A program made the translations under genes and the position numbers. A stretch of DNA of 64,000 bases from Pisolithus tinctorius (lineage: Eukaryota; Basidiomycota; Agaricomycetes; Boletales; Pisolithaceae), in NCBI GenBank assembly GCA_024663395.1, contig JANFAH010000020.1:434001-498000 (forward strand). The letters are read 5' to 3'. The notes under the pieces were generated by a model. That model saw only the letters and a list, made by a program, of their open reading frames with translations. It was not told the DNA's origin and made no database searches. Shown piece by piece: positions 45,640 to 55,470 of this stretch. Each line of letters opens with the position of its first letter. Position 1 is the stretch's first letter.

Positions 45640-46965
45640 GGATGATGGATCAACTTCCCTGGAAGTGGGGTCAGCTGACATGACTATAGGATGGATTGAT
45701 GACCTGGAAGTGAGGTCGACTGATGCAGCTATGGGATGAATTAGTGTCCTGGAAGTGGGGTTGGCTGACACAGCTATGGGATGAATTAGTGTCCTAGAAG
45801 TGGGGTCGGCTGACACAGCTATGAGATAGATTAGTGTCCTAGAAGTGGGGTCGGCCGATGCAGCTATGGGATAGGTTAGTGTCCTGGAAGTGGGGTCAGC
45901 CGACACAGCTATGGGATGAATTAGTGCCCTAGAAGTGGGGTTGGCTGACGCAGCTATGAGATAGATTAGTGTCCTAGAAGTGGGGTTGGCCAACACAGCT
46001 ATGAGATAGATTAGTGTCCTAGAAGTGGGGTCGGCCGATGCAGCTATGGGATAGGTTAGTGTCCTGGAAGTGGGGTTGGCTGACACAGCTATGGGATGAA
46101 TTAGTGCCCTAGAAGTGGGGTCGGCCAATGCAGCTATGAGATAGATTAGTGTCCTAGAAGTGGGGTCGGCCGACACAGCTATGAGATAGATTAGTGTCCT
46201 AGAAGTGGGGACGGCCGATGCAGCTATGGGATAGGTTAGTGTCCTGGAAGTGGGTTCGGCCGACACAGCTATGGGATGAATTAGTGACCTGGAAGTGGGG
46301 TTGGCCAACACAGCTATGGGATAGATTAGTGTCCTAGAAGTGGGGTCAGCCGACACAGCTATGGGATAGGTTAGTGTCCTGGAAGTGGGGTCAGCCAACA
46401 CAGCTATGAGATAGATTAGTGTCCTAGAAGTGGGGTCAGCTGACACAGCTATGGGATAGATTAGTGTCCTAGAAGTGGGGTTGGCTGACCCAGCTATGGG
46501 ATAGATTAGTGTCCTAGAAGTGGGGTTGGCCAACCCAGCTATGTGATGAATTAGTGACCTAGAAGTGGGGTCAGCCAACACAGCTATGGGATAGATTAGT
46601 GACCTGGAAGTGGGGTTGGCCAACACAGCTATGGGATGAATTAGTGACCTGGAAGTGGGGTCAGCTGACACAGCTATGGGATAGGTTAGTGACCTGGAAG
46701 TGGGGTTGGCCAAACCAGCTATGGGATAGATTAGCGACCTAGAAGTGGGGTCAGCTGATGCAGCTATGAGATAGATTAGTGTCCTAGAGGTGAGGTCAGC
46801 CAGTGCAGCTATGTGATAGATTAGTGTCCTAGAAGTGAGGTCAGCTGACACAGCTATGGGATGAATTAGTGACCTGGAAGTGGGGCCAGCTGACATGGCT
46901 GGGGGAAGGGATGATGTCCTGGCAGTGGGGTCAGCTGATGTGGCTGGGGGGAATGAACCATGACC
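45640..46965 (+). repeat. Left 45-bp subterminal minisatellite of KDZ element 2
   Basis: About 29 tandem 45-bp units (CTGGAAGTGGGGTCGGC, CGACACAGCTATGGGATAG, ATTAGTGTC). Each carries at its centre a ten-base palindrome. The least decayed form is GTCGGCCGAC; common variants are GTCAGCTGAC, GTTGGCCAAC, GTCAGCCAAC and GTTGGCTGAC, all derivable by CpG decay at its two CpG sites. A 501-codon frame across it (47037-45532) is a by-product of a period divisible by three. 46966-47336 shows no gene. Confidence 0.9.
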
Positions 46966-47336
46966 TGGAGTTATGGTTGGGCAGACACTTTGCAAGAAAG
47001 ACCAATATCTTGCTAGTGGGTTAGTGGGGCTGGCCAATCTTATTACTCAGTACACTACTTCCTTGGTAGTTAGCTGGCTGAACCCACATGGTTGTGGAAA
47101 AATCCTATATCCTATCCTTATCCTGTGGTATTGAAGTTAACTCTACCAATCTGGCCATTGTATTGGAATTAACATTGGGCAAATTTACTCAGTTGTGTAT
47201 CAGTACTTAAGGAGGAATTGTCCTGCAGGAAATTACTTTTTTTTCTGAACATTCAATGTCATATGAAATTTGAAAACACAAAGCAGCTATTTTTGATTGT
47301 AGTACATGCATATCATATGTATCAAGGTAGGGTATT

Positions 47337-48924
47337 TTACAAAGATTCCAACAGCCAGGATGATGTTTGCCCCTTTCCCTGTGTCAGTTTGGTAGCCCCT
47401 TTGGACATGCAGATAATATAGGTTTGGGGAGGCTGAGATGTGCCTTGTGTGTCCTTCCCACAGCCAGGATTCTTGCACTCATAGGAATAAGTCTGCCCTG
47501 AACAACCAGCTTCCCACTTCTGAATGCTATAACACTGAGGGCACTTGGCAGGCAATTGTTGTCCCCACAGCCTGATGAACTTGTCAGTCCAGACAAATTT
47601 CTCCACCACTACCTTCTCCTGCCACAACATCAGGATGATGTTGGAGTGCCTACCCACCATACCACAGTCATTCAGGGCATACCTGACTGCACTTTGGACA
47701 TGGAAGCCTTGAACAAGGGTGGAGTCAAGGTCACTCATGAGGAAGGGAATGGTGGTGACTAGTTGAAGTCTCTCAGCATCAAAAACCAACATGGACCTTG
47801 GCTTGAAACTGATATGGTGTCAGCCATAACCACCAACATTGAAAGAAAACCTACTGTTGCACAGCTGCCTTCAGTCCTTGGAAGCTCTGCTCCTTCCTTA
47901 CAGTAGAACCACATACAAAGAAGATGAGGTCTCCACCCTTGACAATGTTGGAGAAGGGTAACAGAAGGCCTTGCAGAAACTGCAACTGGTCAGATGGGAG
48001 TGACAGTCAAACAATGGTGACTTACCTCAAAGACCTCTGTGGCTATTGGAACCTTATTCTCCATTCCAGAGAACAGATCCCCCCTGTCTTCATCAGTATG
48101 GGTAGTAAGGAAAATGACTACCTTAGCAAAGGTAGTCAGACTTGAAGCTAGCTTTGATGCTGCAGTGTCATAGGCAACTCTGGACTCCTCAGTGGCAAAG
48201 TTGAAGGGCAGTTGTGAGAAGTGGTAGGTGTCTTGTGTGAAATATCCCTGCAACATGGTGTGAAGGATATGCACAGGGGCATGGCCAAGCTCTAGAGACT
48301 CAAGGTGGAGGTGGATAATGGCAGTAGAGTTACCAGCCACTTCAGAGGTGGTGGCATGCTCAAACCCCCCAATGACCACAACAGGGTGTTTCAGGACTGG
48401 CTTGCCTGACAAGTAGAAGCCCTGTACTTGGAGTTAGAAGTGATTGGGGTGGCAATATGCACTTACAAAATAGGGCTGAGGACTTTCAAATCTTGTCATT
48501 TTCCAATGACAGGCAACACACCTGAAGTTCATCCAGAGTTTGAGTCAATGGAATTAATTCATAAAAGGGAGGTTAACACACCTGGAGGTCACAGGAAGCT
48601 GGGTGACCTCTGCAAGGCAATCCTCAGGTACTACAACACACTTGTTACACACTACCCTTCTGCATCCTGCCTGATCACAAGGCCACAATGTCCCTCCATC
48701 CCTGCACATCACACAGAACTGCATAGAATGTTAGAAAGATGGATGGAATATAAAAAGAGACTTGCCAAGTTCCTCATCCTTCTCTTCTTGGCAACAGGGG
48801 CCTTCCTAGCATGGGCCTTGCTTGACTTGGCAGCATGTTTTTCCCTAGCTTTCAGACCAGCAAGAGATACCCTGGGAGCTCTACCCCCAGTGGTCTTCTT
48901 AGCTGTCTGCTTGGTCTTCACCAT
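47337..48924 (-). CDS. Histone-H3-tail/PHD-like zinc protein, six exons, apparently intact (449 aa)
   Basis: Start ATG 48924. Exons (minus): 48924-48766, 48718-48582, 48521-48467, 48421-48026, 47985-47855, 47808-47337. Introns of 47, 60, 45, 40 and 46 bp all have GT-AG ends except the first, GCAAGT to GCAG with a CTAAC branch site. The phases agree and give one open frame of 449 codons. Residues 1-18, MVKTKQTAKKTTGGRAPR, follow the histone H3 N-terminus: Lys4, Lys9, Thr3, Thr6, Thr11, Pro16 and Arg17 are kept and other changes are mostly Lys/Arg swaps. A basic Ala/Lys stretch follows, then a C4-type zinc module spanning exons 2-3 (FCVMCRDGGTLWPCDQAGC, RRVVCNKC, CVACHW), PHD/ADD-like. A long mixed alpha/beta part follows, with a C-terminal Cys4 ribbon (CPQC, CSGQ, CKNPGC). 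There is no histone fold. I know similar uncharacterised proteins from basidiomycetes; the function is unknown. Confidence 0.85.
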
Positions 48925-49199
48925 CTGAGTCTATTATGCCAACATTAGTGAGTGGCAGCAACATATGACACAGAAGGGAACAGTAGCATACCTTATTATC
49001 TTTACAAGACACAGAAGGTGTAGGGGACAAGCAGTAAAATAACAATAATGCATTTAGTTTAGCATATATCATGCAGCAGGGATAGATATCTACATATTTA
49101 TGGAAAAGACAAGCCAATGTATGCAACTACACAACACTGGGCACTGGATAAGCAGACCAAAGAGGGTGATATGTAAGTATCATCTGGACACCATGAAGT

Positions 49200-50135
49200 A
49201 GAAGTCCAACAACATACCTTATTGGATGAGACACAGCAAGGGAGATGCAGTGTGGCAGGAGGGAGACATGAATTGATAGCCTACTAGTGTGTTTTGTGAG
49301 TGGTACAGGGATGCCAGGAACTGGGACAACATACCTTTTGTAGGACGTGACACAGCAAGGGGGTGTTCTGTGAGTGGTAGAGGGATGCCATGACCTGGGA
49401 CGACATACCTTTTTTTTTTGATAAGGCACAGCAAGGGGGTGTTGTGTGAGTTGTAGAGGGATGCCACAAAGCTGGGACAACCTACCTTTTGTTTGGATGA
49501 GGCATGGCGAGGGGGTGTTGTGTGAGTGGTAGAGGGACACTGCGAGCTGGGACGATGTACCTTTTTTTTGGATGAGGCATGGCGAGGGGGTGTTCTGTGA
49601 GTGGTAGAGGGATGCCACAAAGCTGGGACAACATACCTTTTTTTTTGGATGAGCATGGTGAGGGGGTGTTCTGTGAGTGGTAGAGGGATGCCACGACCTG
49701 GGACAACTTACCTTTTGTTTTTTGATAAGGCACGGCGAGGGGGTGTTCTGTGAGTTGTAGAGGGACACTGTGAAGTTGGGATGACATACCTTTTTTTTGG
49801 ATAAGCACAGCAAGGGGGTGTTTTGTGAGTGGTAGAGGGACGCCGGGAAGTAGGACGACATACCTGTTTTGTGGATGAGACAAGGCAAGAGGGTGTTCTG
49901 TGAGTGGTAGAGAGACACCGCGCACTGGGATGACGTACCTGTTTTTTGGATGAGACCCAGCAAGAGGGGGGGGTGTTTTGTGAGTTGTAGAGGGACGCTG
50001 CGAGCTGGGGCAGCGTCCTGGTGTGTGATATGAGTGTTGAAAAAGATGCCATGAGAGGTTCGACAACATACCTTTTTTGTTTTTTTTTTGAAGGGAGACA
50101 CAGCATGACATACCTATTTTGCGTTTAGAGAGGGA
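49200..50135 (-). repeat. 76-bp tandem repeat upstream of the H3-tail gene
   Basis: About eleven units of roughly 76 bp. On the minus strand each reads A-run, GGTATGT, CGTCCCAGCTNNGTGGCATCC-like middle, CTCTACCACTCACAG, AACACCCCCTCGC. GTATGT looks like a fungal 5' splice site, CTCAC like a branch point and CAG like an acceptor about 43-46 bases on. Overlapping 100-320-codon frames here are repeat artefacts. 48925-49199 shows no gene and presumably holds the promoter or leader of the H3-tail gene. 50136-50444 also shows no gene. Confidence 0.8.
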
Positions 50136-50446
50136 GAGGCGCGAGAGACCCAGAGGACGATGACATACCAAAAATTTCACTGAGACACAGCAGGGCCAGA
50201 GAGTGGGATAATGCAACGATGGTCGGTGAGGGAGACACTGTGTGGCAAGAGGAGAGGAGCAAAAGACCATGTCAATCTGGATACTCGGATGCACAGATCT
50301 CAATTTTGGACAGGTCACGTAGTGAGACCTATGATAATCTTGGACACAACCTTAATTGTGACATGAACAACATCACAGCTGTCATGATTATCACACATGT
50401 CTACCTGTACTTCGGATGCATCTCTGGAGCATTATGTAGGACTATA

Positions 50447-52036
50447 CAGTGGCTCAAAAAAGTGTCCCAATGTTGGGTGATTTTAGAAAGAGTTGAGATT
50501 TATGAGGGAGCCAATAGGAATTAGATCAAACTCCTGCAGGACCAAAGATAGTACTAACTGTTGCCTTGACAACAAGGGCCTACTTATGTAATTTGGTTGA
50601 CATGGCACCAAGATATAACTATTTTAAAATGACATGTCATTGGGACACTTTTTTGAGCATGATGTTGTCAGTGATTATTTAGTAAATAACATAAAGATTT
50701 GACAACTTCTGAGGGATTTTGTGCTTCAACCCTGACTGATTATGTAATGTACATAATCCTGAGCCATAAAAAAGGCATGGGTCCCACTCAGCTAACCCGA
50801 CTTCACCATGAAATGCATTTTTGCCTCTGCTAGAGCAAATATCCATCTTCTTTCTGAATCTGGCCTTTCTGCTCACCAAATCTCCTCTACAACTGGTCAG
50901 AGGAGCTCTACTGTGGCCAGGGTCATCAATGAGTTCCAGCTAGATTAAGGAAAACCTCAAACTAGAACATCCTTACCAGCCTTCTTCTCCTGGCAGAGGA
51001 GAATAATCTCTAGTATGACCTCTGGAAGAGCTGAAAATGCTGTCCAGGCTATCCATATAATGTGTGTGGCCCTTTCCTCTCCTGTCACTTCCCAAACTGT
51101 TTGCAGTGTGCTCAATCCTGCATCCCTGAAGGTGATTGTCAAGCAGGAGATGCCACTCTTGTCTTGCAAGCATGCACAACAGTGACGTGCCTTTGCTCTT
51201 AAGCACCAAAACTGGACTGTGGATGACTGCACTGGGGTCATCTAGTCAATTGAGCCCAAGATCAATAGTATTGGACCAGATGGAAGGAAGTTTGTGTGGA
51301 AAATGGTAGGGAAGTGTTTGCAGGATAATTCTCCTGCTTGACTACAGCCTTCAGGGATGCTGAATTGAGCACACTGCAAACAGTTTGGGAAGTGACAGGA
51401 GAGGAAAGGGGCCACACACATTATATGGATAGCCTGGACAGCATTTTCAGCTCTTCCAGAGGTCATACTAGAGATTATTCTCCTCTGCCAGGAGAAGAAG
51501 GCTGGTAAGGATGTTCTAGTTTGAGGTTTTCCTTAATCTAGCTGGAACTCATTGATGACCCTGGCCACAGTAGAGCTCCTCTGACCAGTTGTAGAGGAGA
51601 TTTGGTGAGCAGAAAGGCCAGATTCAGAAAGAAGATGGATATTTGCTCTAGCAGAGGCAAAAATGCATTTCATGGTGAAGTCGGGTTAGCTGAGTGGGAC
51701 CCATGCCTTTTTTATGGCTCAGGATTATGTACATTACATAATCAGTCAGGGTTGAAGCACAAAATCCCTCAGAAGTTGTCCAAATCTTTATGTTATTTAC
51801 TAAATAATCACTGACAACATCATGCTCAAAAAAGTGTCCCAATGACATGTCATTTTAAAATAGTTATATCTTGGTGCCATGTCAACCAAATTACATAAGT
51901 AGGCCCTTGTTGTCAAGGCAACAGTTAGTACTATCTTTGGTCCTGCAGGAGTTTGATCTAATTCCTATTGGCTCCCTCATAAATCTCAACTCTTTCTAAA
52001 ATCACCCAACATTGGGGACACTTTTTTGAGCCACTG
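50447..52036. mobile_element. Tc1/mariner-type foldback element 2
   Basis: It is flanked by TA at 50445-50446 and 52037-52038. The ends are CAGTGGCTCAAAAAAGTGTC in inverted orientation. Two arms of about 680 bp are near-perfect inverted copies around a loop at about 51130-51350. The left arm on the plus strand encodes the N-terminal part of a Tc1 transposase: the HTH (ARANIHLLSESGLSAHQIS, GQRSSTVARVINEF), a stop, ERIISSMTSGRAENAVQ, KHQNWTVDDCTGVI and KINSIGPDGRKFVW around the first catalytic Asp. The C-terminal half is missing and the N-terminal half is duplicated head to head. It must depend on an autonomous relative. Confidence 0.88.
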
Positions 52037-52039
52037 TAT

Positions 52040-53982
52040 ACGGAGTGGTCAGTCACCGTTAGGCCGATTTCAGTTTCAATAAGTGACTACATGTATTAAA
52101 TGATCCGGTAGTGCTACTACAATACATTTTCTGTGAAATCCCAAGGGTAAGCCACCACTACCACTCAGCCAACAGGCACGAGGGAGTGCTTGCTCGGCTC
52201 GACAATGCAATTATGAGAATGTCAAGCGAACATTTAGTATTTAGTATATAGAAGCCGAATCCGGTGACAGTGGAGTCACATGACATCGCTATTCGTGATG
52301 TATAGTACGACACGCGGTACTGACTCAGAGGAAGTTGCCGGCACTCACAGCAACTGAACACGCGCTGAGGCTGAGAACGTGACATTGACGGCGACCTCGC
52401 TAGTTGGACTGTGGCCAAACAACAGTACATAAGACTCAAGTATATAAATCCCCCCCAGTCAGTGGCATGTTTTTTCCCTTACTGCGTTTCCCTGCGATGT
52501 GACACTTCCCCTCCATCATCCTCCCTCTCCCTCCACCTCCGTCTCCCTTTCCCCCTCTCTCTCTCCCGTTTTGTGTGCTACATCATCTTCGTTTTTATCT
52601 CAGCCCATCGTCTTGGCTGTCATAAGGTAAGTGGCACCTCTGATCCCAGAATTTTCACACTACTTGATTACCGTTACTTTGCAGCATCCTTGGCACCTCA
52701 CTATTGACTGTAGTCTGCAGCTACAGGATGTAGGGAGGGGCTACCCTTCACCTTAGATTGTGCTTGGCCAGCGCAATTTTCAGTTGTGGGGTAATATGTT
52801 GGGTCTGGGGGAATAGTCTGTGCCTACATTGTAGGCCAGCTCATATGGGATCTGGGGGCTAGTCTGTACCTACATTGTAGGTCAGCTTATGACATTTTAT
52901 TTGGTCTGTACCCACCTGTGTGGGTCAGCCTATGATGTTTTTTTGTGTGGCATGTGTTGGTATATATTGGTAGTAGCTAGTTGGTCAGGCTTTGGTGTAG
53001 TGAGCATTCAACTTCTGTATAATCTATGTTGTACTGACATAAACTTTCTAGAGCTGTTTGTCTTTGACTCCTGGTGAATAAATAGTGCACCTCAGGTATG
53101 TGAACTTTGCAAAGTTGTGTTGATGCTAATGTGTTTTTTAGGATCTTTGTTATCAGCTTTTGTGCGCTTTTTTGGGAACTTGGTTGAATTGAGGACAGTT
53201 TTTATTGGCCCAACTGTACTTCTGGAGGAGGGCCCCCTCTGGAATGCAGGCAAGCCTTGGTTTCTTATGAAACCATTATACCTTTGTAGTTGAAATTGTA
53301 ACTGTAGTTGAATTTATGTATGGACTTGTAAATGTCATGGCTTTGATTGGATTTGAATGCTGTGTGGGAATCTATGCTTCTTTTTTTGAATGAAGCATGT
53401 GCTAACCCTAACCCTAGCATAAGACTTGGTGTATTTCTTCATGCAAGTCTGCTTCTAACCCTAACCTTAGCAAATGACTTGGTGTATTGTTTCATGTCAG
53501 TCTGCCTGGCTGGTGGATGGTGCTAGATTAGCACTGGTGTTCCATGGCTGATCTTCTTAAGCAAGGTTTCCCTTTGATGCTCAAGAGCTTGCCAATGGCA
53601 TTACTAGCAACCCAACATCTTCCCTTCAAATGCTGACTGGATGTGTTCCTAGCTGTTGGATGTTGCTAGATTGCTAGATTAGTATTGGTGTTCCATGGTT
53701 TCCCATGATGCTCAAGAGATTGCTGGACTGGATTGACTTGGAGTTCAACTGCTGCTGAGTTTGATTGCACCATTCCAGGCCCCTGCTTACATGACTAGAT
53801 GTTTCAAGAAACATGGTGTATCTAGTAGACTAAGTTGGGTTTCTGGATTCTGGATCTTCCCCCAAGTCAAGCAAGGTCCCTTGTGGAGAATAACTTCCAA
53901 CTTATGTACTGAGTGATTTTTAACTATTTTTCTTGCAGTTGAAAAATTTTCCTTTGACTTTTCCAACACCCCCCACATCATC
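52040..53982 (+). promoter_or_regulatory. CpG-rich promoter and leader region of the plus-strand cargo genes
   Basis: 52190-52440 retains many CpG (GACACGCGG, GCCGGC, ACACGCGCTG, GACGGCGACC). A TATA box GTATATAAATCC stands at about 52440, followed by a pyrimidine-rich tract (52500-52567) typical of strong fungal promoters. A short intron with consensus ends (GTAAGT 52627 to GCAG 52684) follows in the likely leader. From 52810 to 52935 a motif CTACATTGTAGG with TCAGCTNATG occurs in two clear and one altered copy. 53402-53466 has CTAACCCTAACC twice. An acceptor TTTTTCTTGCAG ends at 53938, just before the GAAAAATTTTC motif and the ATG at 53983. No gene is seen in 52690-53930. Confidence 0.5.
53941..53951. 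promoter_or_regulatory. GAAAAATTTTC motif before the TET/JBP-like gene
   Basis: An 11-base motif 32 bases upstream of ATG 53983. Identical copies stand before the KDZ gene (55416-55426) and the accessory gene (59231-59241). Confidence 0.5.
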
Positions 53983-55330
53983 ATGGATGATTCCCTGCAT
54001 ACAATGGTGGTTGGAATGCTGAAGGCTGCCTTTGGGACAGTCCCTATGATCTCTTCCAGCTCTATTTTCTCAAATCACCAGCTCAGGAAGCCAAGGTAAG
54101 CCATAAGCAGTGATGCTACACTTGCTATGTATTTAGTTGGATAATAGACTTCAATCCTTGGCTGAGTTAACCCAAGTCAGGGCAACATTGCAAGGGGAAT
54201 CTGGTCTAACTTCAGATGCTATTACATCTTTGGAAGTTAGGCTGGCATCCACAGTCATTACACATGCCATCCTCAATCCCTGTAGGTGATGTTCCACAAC
54301 AATTCCAAGTGATCCAAGTCTGACCCTTAATAGATGTGTTGCATTGGGATGCAGACAGGTTTTCTGAACCATTGGTGCATGCCAAGTGACAGGACCATCC
54401 ATTTTGAAACCCAAAATTGGGTATATCAATGCTCCTGCCACAGTTCTGGATGTGCATGGCAGGGTGATAGTATGGTATCTGCCTGGTATTGTCCCAGATG
54501 CACGGATAGTGAGTGTTTTCATTCTCTGACAACCTTCACTACAGCTTTTATATCATAGGAACTTCTCAATTCCCTTTGTCCTTTCCATAAAAGACAATCT
54601 TCAGACTGAGCCCAAGAACAAGCCAAAAGACAAAAGCAAGCTTAACAAACGATAGGCCATAAGCATCAGCCTGTTGACCAAGTCATGTATGGACATGGCA
54701 GGATTTCCATGTCCTCCTGCCACATTCCAACAGGCTCATGAGGTTTGTCCAGGTGCTGTGATTTCCATGGTAGGGGCTGACAAATTTAAAGAGGTTGGTT
54801 GATACACTCTATCAAAGCACATCCCTCAAACAGAAAGCCAATAGGGAATGGCTGCTCAAGATTTCTTATGTGGAACACTTCTGGAGCAATATAGCAAAGG
54901 TCTCATTGCCAGATATGGCCAGGGCTGGTGGTCAAGCAATGTTGGCCAAGGCTGGCAGGGTGGAGAATGAGATATCCCTGGATTGGCCATTGGTCTATAC
55001 CAACATTGATATTATTGTCAATCAGGAAACTCCCTCTCACTGAGATGCCACATCCACCCCAACCTTTCTGGATTCATTAGTGAGCCTGGGTTCTCACAAT
55101 GCTAAATTCCTTATTCCAGATCTGGGGGCTGAACTGGCTTATTCCTCAGGCACCATGATTTTCCTATCAGGAAAAATCCTTCAACATTCTGTGCCAAAGT
55201 GGGAGAAGGGAGAAAGAATTGCATTGGTGCATTATATGAAGGACAAAGTACATGACTGACTCAAGGTCACAAGACCAGCATGGACTACCCAAAAGGACAT
55301 TCTTGGGTTGGCTGTCAGATACACTTAAAA
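53983..55330 (+). pseudogene. TET/JBP-like 2-oxoglutarate/Fe(II) dioxygenase, degraded
   Basis: Starts MDDSLHTMVVGMLKAAFG, then an intron-like GTAAGC near 54097. From about 54150 one frame gives SLAELTQVRATLQGE. A later segment is NAPATVLDVHGRVIVWYLPGI, the block that precedes the catalytic barrel in fungal TET/JBP proteins. Then AGFPCPPATFQQAHE, DMARAGGQAMLAKAGRV and DWPLVYTNIDIIVNQETPSH, stop, DATS. The iron-binding HxD is there (His 55038-55040, Asp 55044-55046), but the residue between is TGA, Arg in relatives. FLIPDLGAELAYSSGTMIFLSGKILQHSVPKW holds the distal His (55185-55187), and GERIALVHYMKDKVHD follows. TET/JBP enzymes oxidise 5-methylcytosine or thymine in DNA. Several stops make this copy inactive. 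Domain order and HxD-H support the call. Confidence 0.82.
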
Positions 55331-55415
55331 CACATTTTAGTGGCAATTTTTGGGTACAAATATTTTAAATACATTTGATAACCTTGTTCTGGACTTGTGT
55401 GGTGTTGTTTGGGAT

Positions 55416-55426
55416 GAAAAATTTTC
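55416..55426. promoter_or_regulatory. GAAAAATTTTC motif before the KDZ gene
   Basis: 45 bases upstream of ATG 55471, directly followed by ATACAG, a possible acceptor. Confidence 0.5.
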
Positions 55427-55470
55427 AATACAGCTGAAAACCTTGCTTTTGACTCTTCCTGTGCTCAATC

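Noticed and set aside
45532..47037. A 501-codon minus-strand open frame
   Set aside because: It covers the 45-bp array (15-residue peptide repeat) and extends over the element terminus; no start context or domain.
48709..48924. A true histone H3 gene
   Set aside because: Only the N-terminal tail is alike; the histone-fold helices are absent and a zinc module follows after an intron.
49127..50318. Open frames of 278 and 324 codons
   Set aside because: They arise from the 76-bp repeat; the reading shifts between units and shows no domain.
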